64,000 nt of DNA from Perca fluviatilis (taxonomy: Eukaryota > Chordata > Actinopteri > Perciformes > Percidae), in NCBI RefSeq assembly GCF_010015445.1, contig NC_053126.1:14634669-14698668 (forward strand), in the 5' to 3' direction. Shown in pieces: positions 24,177-35,685 of the stretch (the first letter of the stretch is position 1; every line of letters starts with the position of its first letter). A program made the position numbers and the translations under genes. The notes beneath the pieces are model-generated. The model saw only the letters and a program-made list of their open reading frames with translations. It searched no databases and had not been told where the DNA came from.

Positions 24177-27100
24177 ACCAGGAAATGAATATGTGGTGAT
24201 TGGTAATCACACAGAAGTCTTGCTCAACCAACAAGGAAGTTTTACAGTAATACAGCTGTAAATTGCAATGCTCAATAGTGGACACATGGTGACAAGGCAG
24301 GAAGTAAAGTTACTGTACATAATGATAACAGGACTAACAGGAATCAGATTGATATGCCAGGAACCTCCCTGGCATATCTCAGATCATCAGTGACAGTTCC
24401 ACAGTATCTGTTTAGAATTTTACAAAACAGTGTTTCCTCTTACAACTCTTTCATTCATTCGGTATCGTTTAAAGGTTTCAGTAAAACACAGATTTTTATT
24501 CTTTATTTAAGCCTCCAAAATGTCAGATGATATTCAACAAATAATATGCTGATGTTTTAGACCTGAATTAAGGGCTCACTGTATTCAGCTGTGCAAACCA
24601 TAAGCTGTGCCTTTGTTGTTGCAAACACCGCAAACAATTTCATAGAATTCAAGAGCTTTCAAAAAATCGCCCTGTTCAGTTAAAATCTGCCTGACCGAGC
24701 AGCTCCAAAATATTTTGTTGAATAACATTTTTCTGTTCATCACTCCTCTTTCCAGTCGAGAGATCCACTTTTCCCCCCTCGTACCCAGCGGGTTTACGGG
24801 AACCATGAGCTAGAGTAAATTTCTGAGTCAGTGTGGGAAAACCTAAACAGCTGCCTTTTTCACTAAACAGTGGTTTAGACCAACACGCTATCATGCGAGG
24901 TCTTGTCTCATGCACAAAACTACATTCAAAATCATTGACTTTACGTGTGAATTGAAACTCTTTTGCTGTATGTGCCACGCCTTGATTACACAATTAGAAA
25001 GCTAAGGAAACATGGACAAAAGGGTATTATTGGTTTTCTATTTAGATCGTGTAAACCTTCCAGAAATAAAAGACACAGAAAGGCTCACAAACACATCGCC
25101 TACAGGGCCCAATCTGTCATTGCCAAGCCTTACACCCTGAGCCTCAGATGGTTTTGGCTGGAGCAACGGAGCTTTCTCAGCCCCCAGTTGCAGCTCCAGG
25201 TCACTTGGTTCGTCAGCTGCCTCAACTGACCAAACATTTGAGGGTTGACCTCTGGTTAAGTACAAACTGTCTTCAGTTTATTTGTATTTCTTTTACAAGC
25301 CTTGACATCTGTGGGCTCTAGCAAAAGTGTAACTGACTTGGGGAAATTACAGTATACATGCTAAGAAGTCAGCATGCTGTTATAGCTAATAAACTAATAT
25401 GCATAGTCGTTTCCATGGAGAGGTGGTGAGCTAAAACATGGTTTTGGGAGGTTTCTCTTCTTTCTTTCATTGACTTGTATTATAGTCCCAGAAATGGATG
25501 GATGCTAAATGCATGCCTCACAATGATGACACAATAGACTTTCTGGAAACAACTGAACTGTTACGAGGCTATCCTAGTGATTCCCCCCCCGCCCGTCCTG
25601 CTGGTGGTCTGAATCAACACCTGACTCACCTCTGTGGACACAGCTGGCTTTACCAAAAACCCATCAGGCTCTGTGGCGTCAGTCCGTTGCCCACAACCCC
25701 CTCCCTCTGACCAGCTTCCAGCCGAGGATTGGTAAAACTTAGGCCAAAACAGATGCTCTATGCTGAGAAGTTTCAGAGCTGTTTGCTGACTGATTTTCAC
25801 TTATCTTTTACATGATAAGTACAACGAGTGAGCTGTTTAAAGGAAGGCAAAGCCTGACATGATACCATAGCCTGGGGTTAATCTGCAGTACAATAACCAC
25901 CTGAGGCTGATGGTGCTCATTGCTGAGTCAGTATGAGCACTCCATCAGTCACACACATGTTCATGTTGCCATGAAAACATTACATTACATTCTTTCAGAC
26001 AGCCTAATGCTGATATGCAAAGTATCAGAAAGTGATGATAAAAAAAAAGTCTGACAGTAAGAGTAGAGCAGCAATGGACTATCCCTAAATTAGCATTAAC
26101 AGATCTTAGACAAAATAGGATTTTGCCTACTACTTTTTTTAAACCTATTTTTACTTTCTAGTAAAATGTCCTTAATTTCTAATTAATTCTGATTGGATTA
26201 TAATAAGAAAAAATTATTTTGAATTCGCATTCAATGTTTAATAAATGGTTTATAACACACTGTAATGTAACTGTCAGCACCTATGAGGACATTTTGTGTT
26301 GTGTTTATTAAATGTAAAGTATTTGTCAACAATTGTAATTTCTCCTATAAAGACATACTTTATATCATTACAACTGTATTTTTCAATTCACTATCCGTGT
26401 ACACACCAGCCTCCACTTACTGTATGTGTGCCCTGTATGTGAGGAGTTATAGTTGACAAATACACTTACATTTGCCTTCAACTAGACTACATTATGGTTA
26501 GATTTTATTAAAAGGTCTTAGGAAGGTATTTTTTGTGGCAGGTTTTATTCATAGAGCTCAGGGCAGGAAATAAAGATTTTTGTTTTCACTGCAATGTAGC
26601 CTGTATGTCAAAAGTGATGTTCTTGTCTGAGAAATGCTTCAGTGCTGAAACAATATGTTATGTATAATGGGTCCATGTGGGTTGGGCAGTTGTGTGTGCA
26701 AAACACAATAAATAACATAGTTAATTACGTACTATATTAAATTATTTTGATATCGAATAACACGTTAACAAAGGATTGTCAGTACAGTAAATATATGCTC
26801 ATAATGACTGCAGGGAAAAACAGACACACAACTTCGCAACAATGAGTAGTAAGTAATACCTGCTTCCCCTGGATACCAGCTCTTGTTATAGGGAAATAAA
26901 GTCATATTGTGCTGTATGAAGTTGCCCAAAATCTGGCGCCCTCTATGGATAACTGGTGCTCAGCATACGAGCTACGATTAGCCCTACTGTGAATTTCTCA
27001 GAAACCGACTACAGACTGAATCATCACCGCATACTTATTGACGCAAAAGCGGAACTTCTACCAAAAAAAATGCAATCATTCATTTATATGGCTGGTTCTT

Positions 27101-27260
27101 AAATTCTCAGCAACAACAACAAAATAAATCCACAAAAGACTGCATTATTTAAAGTGTTTAGAAGACCCTAAAGAGACCGGTAGGCTACTAGGTTACCAAA
27201 GGTAAATAAGTACTGCTTGGAACTCCTTCATCAACAGCGGGGGCGCTGCTCATAGCAGGA
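24175..27260. other. Intergenic region upstream of socs3
   Basis: No exon or known repeat is supported. Two overlapping minus-strand ORFs (24585-24993) are in different frames and I recognise no family. Distal regulatory elements of socs3 could lie here but cannot be identified by eye. Confidence 0.5.
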
Positions 27261-27280
27261 ATCCTTAAAAAAAAAAAAGC

Positions 27281-27350
27281 TTCCTGTCAAGAGAGCGAGA
27301 AAGAGGCTTACTGGAAGGGGGAGGCGGAGTCTCCTCGGATATTTAATGTC
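27281..27350 (+). promoter_or_regulatory. socs3: socs3 core promoter: STAT-like site, GC box, TATA-like box
   Basis: TTACTGGAA (27308-27316) differs from the STAT consensus TTCnnnGAA at one base. GGGGAGGCGGAG (about 27318-27329) is a GC-box-like Sp1 site. ATATTTAA (27339-27346) is TATA-like. TTCCTGTCAA (27281-27290) is a weaker STAT half-match. Mammalian SOCS3 promoters also have STAT sites just upstream of a GC-rich box, giving JAK/STAT feedback induction. The start site is inferred at about 27370, 25-30 bp below the TATA-like box. Confidence 0.6.
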
Positions 27351-27369
27351 TCCTCTCCTCCTCCTGCTC

Positions 27370-27492
27370 CGCTAGTAACTCTCAGCTCAGCAGGGATACA
27401 CACCGACAAAACTACTTTAGAAGTCTGAAGTTTATTGCCAAAGAACTTCGAAACATTTGTGTCACCCTGAAAGACGCTGGACTGTGAACAGA

Positions 27493-27529
<37 letters not shown>

Positions 27530-27586
27530 CAGCGACTCACACTTGGATTTATTTTTAAACGAGCGAGTTTGGAAAAACCATTCAAG
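27370..27586 (+). other. socs3: socs3 non-coding exon 1 (5' UTR)
   Basis: Purine- and pyrimidine-rich leader ending in AAG with donor GTGAGG at 27587. The matching acceptor (CTTGTCTCCTCAG) ends at 28194, giving a 608-bp intron. A short untranslated first exon followed by one coding exon is the known SOCS3 gene structure. The 5' boundary is an estimate. Confidence 0.7.
27492..27529. repeat. (CTAT)n microsatellite inside socs3 5' UTR
   Basis: Nine or more CTAT units lie within the predicted untranslated first exon, about 55 bp before the donor site. Length variation here would alter the mRNA leader but not the protein. Confidence 0.9.
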
Positions 27587-28327
27587 GTGAGGATCTGTTT
27601 TTTTTTTTTTTCGCATACTACTTCTCATCTATGTACTCCATATAGGCTAAACTTGGATAAATAATGTTGCGCTTTTGTCTGAGTGAGGTAGGCTAGGTTT
27701 TTTTTTAACTGAAGCCGGGTTATGGCGTGTAAATTGCGCAATCTAGATTACGTTGTCTTTACTGGAATTGGCCGAGTCCCGAGGGCAGATTGCACAAAAA
27801 GTTTCCCCGAAATGGCTAGAATTTACATGGGAGCATTTGATCAGAACACAGTGTTAAAGCCACAACTCCTCTCAAACAGAGGACAGGACTAATGCAGTTT
27901 GTGTCTATATTGTTTTGTTTTATGATGACAAAAAAAAAGCAATGACGCTCTGGGACAATTTCCCCATCATCACCAGGGATGTTTAAACGCATGATATACA
28001 GAACTTCCCACATCTGGAAAAATAGTTTCCCTTAGAGCTGCTGCAGCTGTTCCGTTAGATCTAAACATGAATAAAACAGATCTGCTATTACTTTATGTCA
28101 TGGCAGTGTTAAACTTTTAAACTGCATTTTATGTTTAGTGTCATCTTTTCCACACTGAACTCAAAACTCACATCCCCTTCTCTTGTCTCCTCAGGTGTTT
28201 CAGACAGACTGACCTCTTCATGCCCTCAGCGACAACCCTTTGAGCCTCTCTTTGACCCGACCTCTTCTTCTCTTGTCTGTGTGGCGCCCGGTGCTCCCCA
28301 GGCTATCTAGAGAGTGGGCACAGCGCC

Positions 28328-28945
28328 ATGGTAACTTACAGCAAGTTTGACTCCGCAATGAGCAGCAGCCTCTTGGACTCGAGTATGCTGCTGCCTCAGC
28401 GTTACAAGACTTTTACCTCCAAAACGCAGTACCAGATGGTCCTCGCCACGCTACACAAGCTCCAGGAGAGTGGCTTCTACTGGGGCGCCATCACTGGGAA
28501 GGAGGCCAACGCCATGCTGGCAACCGAGACCACCGGCACGTTTCTCATCAGGGACAGCTCCGACAACCGACACCTGTTCGCCCTCAGCGTGAAGACGGCG
28601 TCGGGGACCAAGAACCTGCGTATCCAATGTGACACTTCCTCTTTTTACTTGCAAACAGACCCTAAGAACATTCAATCTGTTCCCCATTTTGACTGCATCC
28701 TCAAGCTGGTCCATTTCTACATGCCTCAGAGCAAAGGGAACACTCGCAGTGGGAATACCTACTACATTTACTCTGGAGGGGAGAAGATCCCCCTGGAGCT
28801 CATCAAACCTCTCCCCTGTATCTTATCCACCTTGCAACACTTGTGCAGAAAAACAGTCAATGGACATTTGGACATTTCTTCTCAAAGAGACCAACTTCCT
28901 CATCCTCTGAAGGAGTTTCTCCAGGAGTATGACGCTCCTATCTAA
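28328..28945 (+). CDS. socs3: Suppressor of cytokine signalling 3, 205 aa, intact
   Basis: Cytosolic inhibitor of JAK/STAT signalling: it binds phosphotyrosines of gp130-type receptors, blocks JAK and recruits an elongin/cullin-5 ubiquitin ligase. Visible regions are the kinase inhibitory region and extended SH2 helix (about residues 25-46, RYKTFTSKTQYQ), the SH2 domain (about 50-147) with the phosphotyrosine arginine R75 in FLIRDSSD, SGTKNLRIQC, a short insert (MPQSKGNTRSGN) where mammals have a longer PEST-like insert, then YYIYSGGEKIPL and the SOCS box (about 160-205) with TLQHLCRKTVNGHLD and the end EFLQEYDAPI. Mammalian SOCS3 is about 225 aa, and the shorter insert accounts for the difference. 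The ATG at 28328 (context GCGCCATGG) gives the expected N-terminus MVTYSKFDSA. The whole CDS is in one exon (from 28195). Teleosts can have socs3a and socs3b, not distinguished here. Confidence 0.98.
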   Translation: MVTYSKFDSAMSSSLLDSSMLLPQRYKTFTSKTQYQMVLATLHKLQESGFYWGAITGKEANAMLATETTGTFLIRDSSDNRHLFALSVKTASGTKNLRIQCDTSSFYLQTDPKNIQSVPHFDCILKLVHFYMPQSKGNTRSGNTYYIYSGGEKIPLELIKPLPCILSTLQHLCRKTVNGHLDISSQRDQLPHPLKEFLQEYDAPI

Positions 28946-30022
28946 AGGTGTTGGACTGATGCTCTTGAAGGGGCAAAGACATGAAAGAAACGGGATGGTT
29001 TCAGCTCTATCTGAGGAGTAACAATGAAGCAGAGTCAAAAGAGTCAAGCCCGAGATCGTGCTTGTGTAAAGGAGCAGTTTATCGTACTGACAAGATGTGT
29101 GTACGTCTCGCAGAAAAGTGGGCATCAGTCTCTTAAGTCCCACATGGACTAATCCACTAACAGGGCCAAGAGAAAGCGAGCACTGCTGTTATCTGGTGGT
29201 ATGAAAGAGGCAGAACCTCCTCTGCCTCACTGATGACATACAACTTACTGAAAACCGAAGCTGTCTACAGTCTGATGACACACAGGTTCCTTCTGCTGCT
29301 GCTGCCAACCAAATGTGCTGTGAGGCCTCAGCCTCAGAAAATCATCCATCCATTAAAGCTGGATCGGCTTTTACATTCAGGCTGGCTTTTTTTGTCGACC
29401 TCGGGTGATAATCTTGGACATATTCGAGACGTCCACGCAGCATTGTGGGGTCTCTGACCACGCTGGAAATTCACAGACAGTGGAAACTTAAGAGTACAAA
29501 TGAGTGGACACCGATGGCCTTCTGGGTGTATATAAGCACCAGCCACGATGGGGAAAACAATTCTGAATCTTATAAGATTTTTTTAAGACCGTTAAATGTG
29601 GAAAGAAGATGTAGTCCTGATATTTTATTTTGAGGAAGGGTTTTTGCCAAACTTGCCTGAACTTGACTGAATCCTAGAGGATCTTACTTGAGAGAACAGT
29701 ACCACTGCTTAATATGGCTTCAGGGGTGAGGGAAAAGATGTGGTAGTACTACAGGATTGCCATTGCTTGCAAATGAATGTATTAAACAACAACCAATAAG
29801 GAGAAGAGTCAACATGTATCTTATTTTCATGAGTTTACATGAGTGAAGATGTGTTTATGCTGTCTTTTATAAAGATGTACTTTTACCAGCCAAACCACTG
29901 GCTGTGAATGCTTGAAGACATTTGTTTAACGAAGCAAGCAGACTGATACGACTTTGCACTTATTTATATTTGTATGATAACATTTCATTAATTTATAATA
30001 AAAGAGCACTATTTTTCTATGA
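28946..30022 (+). other. socs3: socs3 3' UTR with AU-rich element and poly(A) signal
   Basis: AATAAA lies at 29997-30002. A TTATTTATA nonamer (29960-29968), the class II AU-rich destabilising motif, sits 30 bp upstream. Such elements suit a rapidly induced, short-lived feedback mRNA. No ORF with a known motif is present. Confidence 0.75.
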
Positions 30023-33000
30023 AATGAGATCTCACTGTTTGATTTGTTTTATGACTTCAACATTATTTCCACAGAGAATGACTGACTAATAGTGAAATGC
30101 ACTACACAGGACATGAAGCTCAGCGTAAATTCTTAAAGGAAGACTTCATTCACTTTTCCATCACTCATAATGATAAGCTGTTTCACGGTACGTCACTGGT
30201 CAGTAGTAATCAGAACAGCTGTGTTGTTGTTAGTTAAACCAATCAGGGTCGACCATTTGTTGACGAGCCTATCACAGCTTGATACCCTGCTTTAAATCTG
30301 CTCTCTTCCACGGTTGGCAGTTGTGTTTCGGAAATAGGGCCCCGCCTCCCTTCTGCCACCGGTGGTCACGCCTCGACCTGGGTTGATTCGGCTTGGCTGT
30401 TGTGGTCCCTCTATTTATTCTCCACCACCAGTGTCTGGACTCCATCAGGGGATTTGTTTGGGTTCCTTAAACCCTTTAGGATATTTGGGTTCGATGGAGT
30501 CCAATCTCCAGAGACTCGTACATTTACATGTTGTATGTACAATAAATATGTTCATAATTGCAAAGAAGTCTCTCCTGATTGAAATATATTACATGGGTCT
30601 TGAGTCTAAGTTTGGGTAACATGAGTTTGGGTTTTGTGAACTTGCTAAAGTGGTCAGGGCACAAGTTCACTGTTTTTCATGATTTTTCTCATGAATTTTT
30701 AAATGTGACCTTCTCACCTACTTAACCTCAACCCGAGTGATGGGAAACCACCACTCCGTGTGACGCTGCATTTTCAGAGACGCACTAAACCCAAACATAT
30801 GTCAATATGATATCAGTTTATCATATATCAAGAGCTTTAAAGTTTCTCTTTTAAAGATAAGTTTCCTAGAAGACACAACACACTTTTTTTTAAACATGTA
30901 TTTATTGAGTTTTTGTACATTTGACAGACAAAAACATATAATATAGCCACATAACATAAAACAGAAAAGAGATCAAGGATCAAATGTAGAAGCTGTAGTA
31001 CCCACAGTCATGAATCTGTACATCCATAGGTGTATGCTTACATGAAAAACATACAGCAGTTGTTTGTCTCAACACCGTATAGTACAGATGGCCCAGACAC
31101 TACACACTTATTATTTTCAGCTTCAAACAGAGCAAACATATTATCTTGTTTTCTGAGCTTATAACCTTTTCCTCTAACAAAGAAGTTGAGCAGCTGCTTC
31201 AGACAAAATACACCAGAAGCCTAGAGCAGCCTTCTAGAGAAGTGACTACTTTATTCTGCTGTGACTCATTGGATTCCCTGTAGGTGTTAGCGTGACATAA
31301 CACGCTCTCACATGCACATGCATAATGATGCCATATAAATGCCTCTTACAGGTACTACTCAGAAATGGTCCCCGCCCTATGTCTACAAATACACACTAAG
31401 GTAGAAATTGAAAGAAGATGACACATTAAAAGACAAGTTAATCTTGCATGTGTTGCACCTTATCCAGTAATCAAGCTGAGTGCTGCCTGCTCACTGGAAC
31501 AACATGTTCCTAAACAACAACGTGTCTGCCATACTGTCTGTTCACCTGCACACAGTTTGACTTAAACCAGCTATACCACAGTGTGCTAATCAGGAAACAT
31601 GTCAAGTCCCCTCCAACCAGTTAGAATTATTGTTAGGATTATTTTTAGAACAACACATCCTGTGCTCCATGGCCCTCTTCCTTTGTAAAAAAAAAGTTGG
31701 TTTTCATCTGTATGTGTATGAGTGCTTTCATGTTATAGTCTTCCAAAAAAACACATCCAAAAACCTTTCTTTGTCAAATTTTTGGATCAAGAAATGATTT
31801 AATTTGGCAGTTTCTCTAACCCTAATGTTGTGTTTGGTCCCTTGATACTGTACTTCATAACTTTAACTAATTCTATGACAATTGATTATGAACATAATTT
31901 TGCACTGATGGCATGTTTCAGAAATATGCAACAGAAAATTATGTTTTATTTATTACCTCTGTTTGGGGTCTGTTTGTGGCTTCTTTATTGCAACTCCCCT
32001 GAAAGCACAGATCCCTCACCGACTACAGCCAGGAACACATGCACATTTACGGAAAACAGCTAAAACTAGGGCTGAACGGGAATCTGCAATAACCTCCATA
32101 TCCAACATAATTACAGGAATCAGCTTGTGCTCTACCTGCTTCCACAGCACTTTATTGTTTCCTCTCAGCCAACGGAGCTCAGTGAAGAGCTTTCAGAGAG
32201 ATAAGGGGCCTCTGAGGTGATTTGTGCTCAGTGAGTGGTCCAGAAAAATTTATAATTTTTTCTCTATAATGCCTTTTCTCTATAAACCACCATGGTTCTA
32301 CTGAAATACAGAGTTAGTGGCCCCTTTTTAATATGTAATTATTGTCTCAGAGATAACCGCAAACAATTTGTAAATTATTTCTTTAATTGTAAACTAAACA
32401 ATGTGAGGATATTGGGAAATATCATCCCATCAAATTCATTTTAAGTAGATAACTGCCGGACTGAATACATCACTTTGTGTGTAACAATACCAAATAAGTG
32501 CAGGCTGCTGCAAAACTGCTGAGCATAAAAAAAAAATCCCATTACTCTTGATTCCCAGTAAGCCTGAGCTCCATGTATACACAACACTCAAGAGCGATAG
32601 AAGGAGAAGCACAAGAAAACACGTGCATGATTCTGTACAATTTATTATGTGTTGAGTGGTTTGGAGCATCTGTCAGTGTTGTTATCAGATATATAAATAT
32701 CAATAACCTTTCAAAGGCATTTATGCATGAAAGACATGAAACACATTTAAAGACAGATGAAACCAGTCTAGGACTATTAAAAGCATGCAGGCTTTCTGCG
32801 TGGCTTAGAGGAAATTCTCTGGTAGTCCCTGGGTCATGTGATTCTAGAGAAAAAGCGCTGCAGTGTCAGAGCACCGCTCACACAAGCCATATATTTGTCA
32901 TTGTGGCTACAATCAGTTGCTACATGGGAAACCATTACAGCTCCCACATCAGGTTTTTCCTAGGAAGTCCTAAGAATAACCTTTGTATTTTAGATGTTAA

Positions 33001-34430
33001 TGATTGTATAAAATGAGACTTGGGCTCTATACAAAATTAGACAGTTTTCCAAGAAAATAGGTCCTTGAGCACATGTCCATGAACTTTGGATGAAAATCCT
33101 TTACAATCAGTATGTAGGACTTCATGGACTTCATATCTCCAGGTTGACATCATACATTGAAGTGTACACTTCCTCAGATGGCAGACACGACAGAAAGATG
33201 AGTAATAGACGAACAATAGTGTTATGAAACAATCCGATCACGATTGTTTTGTGGTTCCTATCATCTACTGGCTTGGTCTCTGTATATGGCTCTGAAAGCA
33301 GTGACAAGCGCTCACAGAACAGAAGCAGGGTTCACTTCTAAAAGTTTAATGAGACACACAAGAATATACACATTTTCAACAATTAAACTCATTATACACA
33401 AATGTAATTAACTCTACTTGTTAAAACTGAGTAGTGTCACGTCTGCTGTTTTTCATTTATGCTAGTTTTTTTTTTTACTTTTTAAAATAATAAAAAACAT
33501 TTTGTGTGATGTGTCAAACACTCAAACTGTAGTAAACAGATGTAAAAAAAAGTCCCCTTACAAGATAAATAATCTTTAATCTGCTGAAGTTCGCAGGTAT
33601 CAAGCAAAAACGTCTGGCTGTAGAGGAGATTTCTTGAAACAAGCACTACAAAAACTATTGCCTTTAAACTAGTAAAAAACTTTAAAAAACTAGTTAAAAC
33701 TAGTACAAATGTTTACGCATTTTTTAAGCCCTTTGTCCCACTTACTTAGATATATTTGTAATCCTATTTATGTACCTTTTCCCTCAGCGGCATTGATCAA
33801 TAAAGTAGAGCTCATAGGTCGGTCTGTTGGACTGAACTTTGGCCATGTATTTATCAGAAAGCATAACCCAAACAAACCCAGAAGGCACGGTAAATGGTCA
33901 GATAATTTAGCATTGTCCGATAAACCGTTTATATTCAAAACAATTCCAGCTACAGTACATTTTGATTCAGCATTGGGGAATTTACATAGACATACTGTAG
34001 TTTTTTTGCAGGGCTGAGCGAGCATTTTCTGCATCATCTGCTCCCATGAGGTTTTGACAGGATGCCTATTTGTCAAAGACACATGGGAGCTAAAATTGAG
34101 TCCTAAAGTAAAGTATTTTCAAAAAGTCATAGATAGGAGGAGAAGCTTCCCCTGTATGTCAGTTTTTAAAAAGGCCTGCACACACAGGTGATGTCAGATA
34201 TTCTGGCTCATTTGTGGCATAGTTTCTAGCATTATTATGTGGTAGAGCTATGTTGTCTGATCATCAGCAGCAGAAATTATTTTTGTAAGTAAGAGGCTTT
34301 TTGACCGTCCACACTGAATTCAAACCCCTTTCACTCTCTCACTCAAAATGCCACTGAGACACTGATGCGGTTTCATATGCAGTTACTGGTAGTTCTGGGA
34401 GGATGGGAACTACTGAGAAAAATTTAAATT
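30023..34430. other. Intergenic region, no gene seen
   Basis: AT-rich, with no splice-consistent exons. A reverse-strand AATAAA (plus-strand TTTATT near 30900) could mark the 3' end of a convergent gene, but no coding exon supports this. ORFs of 60-147 codons in the region lack motifs. Confidence 0.5.
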
Positions 34431-34432
34431 GT

Positions 34433-34900
34433 AGTCAAGTCAAGTCAAGTCATTTTATTTGTATAGCACATTTAAACGAACAACTGTTGACCCAAAGTGC
34501 TTTACAGGTAAAACAGGGAAGGCAGAGACAATATGCCTTAAAAATACGTAATCGCATGTGCGAGGCACCATGAATACAAATAGGCAAAGAAAGAATTAAC
34601 AATGCAACATAGAATAAAATAACAAAGGAACAATGTTTGTAAAAAAAAAAAAAAAAAAAAAAAACAGGAATCAAGGAGAGTTAAAAGCAAGAGAGTAAAA
34701 ATGCGTCTACAGATTTGATTTAAAACTAGCAATTGTATTACATGATTTGATATGGGGTGGGAGGGAATTCCAGAGTTTGGGGGCTACTACAGAGAAGGCT
34801 CGGTCCCCTTTGGTTTTTATTCGTGTCCGGGGGATGACGAGGAGTTGTTGTTTATTTATCCAGTTAAATAAATAAAAATGCACAGTTTTCTGCAATGTAG
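34433..34900 (-). mobile_element. LINE (L2/CR1-like) 3' end
   Basis: On the minus strand, 34707-34895 encodes a C-terminal non-LTR reverse transcriptase tail with the recognisable GDRAFSVVAPKLWNSLPPHI stretch. A 3' UTR follows, with GCTATACAAATAAAATGA and a terminal TTGAC tandem repeat (34433-34452 on the plus strand). It is strongly 5'-truncated, as usual for LINE copies. A 24-base A run (about 34639) interrupts the body. Confidence 0.8.
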
Positions 34901-34990
34901 GGGAAGTAGGATGTATTATCTTTTATTTTTCACGTCTCAAATATTCTAAAACATTATTGGAATTTGATCAAGTGTGCAATACATTTGCAC

Positions 34991-35685
34991 ACATTATTAT
35001 CTTAGTATGTAGAGTGTATGGCTGAGCTGTTGTATTTGGATTTTAAGATTAGGATGAAGACGTGCTTTATTGATCCCGCAATGATTTCCCATACATTTTT
35101 AAACTCTGTTGTTAGTTACACACATTACACACAGGCCCTCAAAACACACACACATGCCCAGGACCTATACATGCACTAATGGAGAGATGTCAGAGTGAGG
35201 GGGCTGCCCATGACAAGCATCCCGAGCAGTTGGGGGTGCAGTGCCTTGCTCAAGGGCATCTTGGCAGTGCCCAGGAGGTGAACTGGCACCTCTCCAGCTA
35301 CTGGTCCAAACTCCATACTTGGTCCGCATATGGACTAGAACCGGCGACCCTCGTTCCCAAGTCCCTACGGACCGAGCTACTGCCACCCCAATTTGGATTG
35401 CAATACAGGTGTACCTGATAAAGTGTATACAATACTGTATATTTTACTTATCCAAAAGTAGCAATTTAGTGCTCAGTTCAGGATGTAATCATGTAGAAAT
35501 GCTTTGAGTAATCACAGTGTAATAGTATGAAACTAAAGTTTTACTTGAAACAAGCCACACAAGTAGCAACAGGCCACTTTGAAATATTTAGATTTCCTTG
35601 GTAATTCGATCCACGTTACACAATTTGTCCTTTTTGAGGATGGACTTGATGTAAAAATCCCGCTTTGAGTCACACAAGAGCCACA
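34991..35685. repeat. Direct duplication, copy 1
   Basis: Nearly identical to 36793-37451, in the same orientation and about 1.8 kb apart. It includes a SINE plus unique flanks such as GTGTACCTGATAAAGTG and AATTCGATCCACGTTACAC. Small indels separate the copies. Confidence 0.9.
35058..35395 (-). mobile_element. tRNA-derived SINE (within duplication copy 1)
   Basis: Read on the minus strand, it starts with GGCAGTAGCTCGGTCCGTAG (A-box region) and GGTTCTAGTCC (B box, 35332-35342). A body with CCTTGAGCAAGGCACTG and CTCACTCTGACATCTCTCC follows, ending near an AATAAAG tail. The body is a common fish SINE domain. It is not a functional tRNA because no acceptor stem closes. Confidence 0.75.

Noticed and set aside
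24585..24993. Two overlapping minus-strand ORFs that might be one frameshifted gene
   Set aside because: I could not identify a family, repeat end or splice site. Composition is ordinary for chance ORFs.
28451..28714. Antisense ORF inside socs3
   Set aside because: It is a shadow of the conserved SOCS3 coding sequence, with no independent start context or motif.
30880..34430. Long 3' UTR of a convergent minus-strand gene
   Set aside because: Only a reverse AATAAA near 30900 supports it. No coding exon or stop codon context was found within the window.
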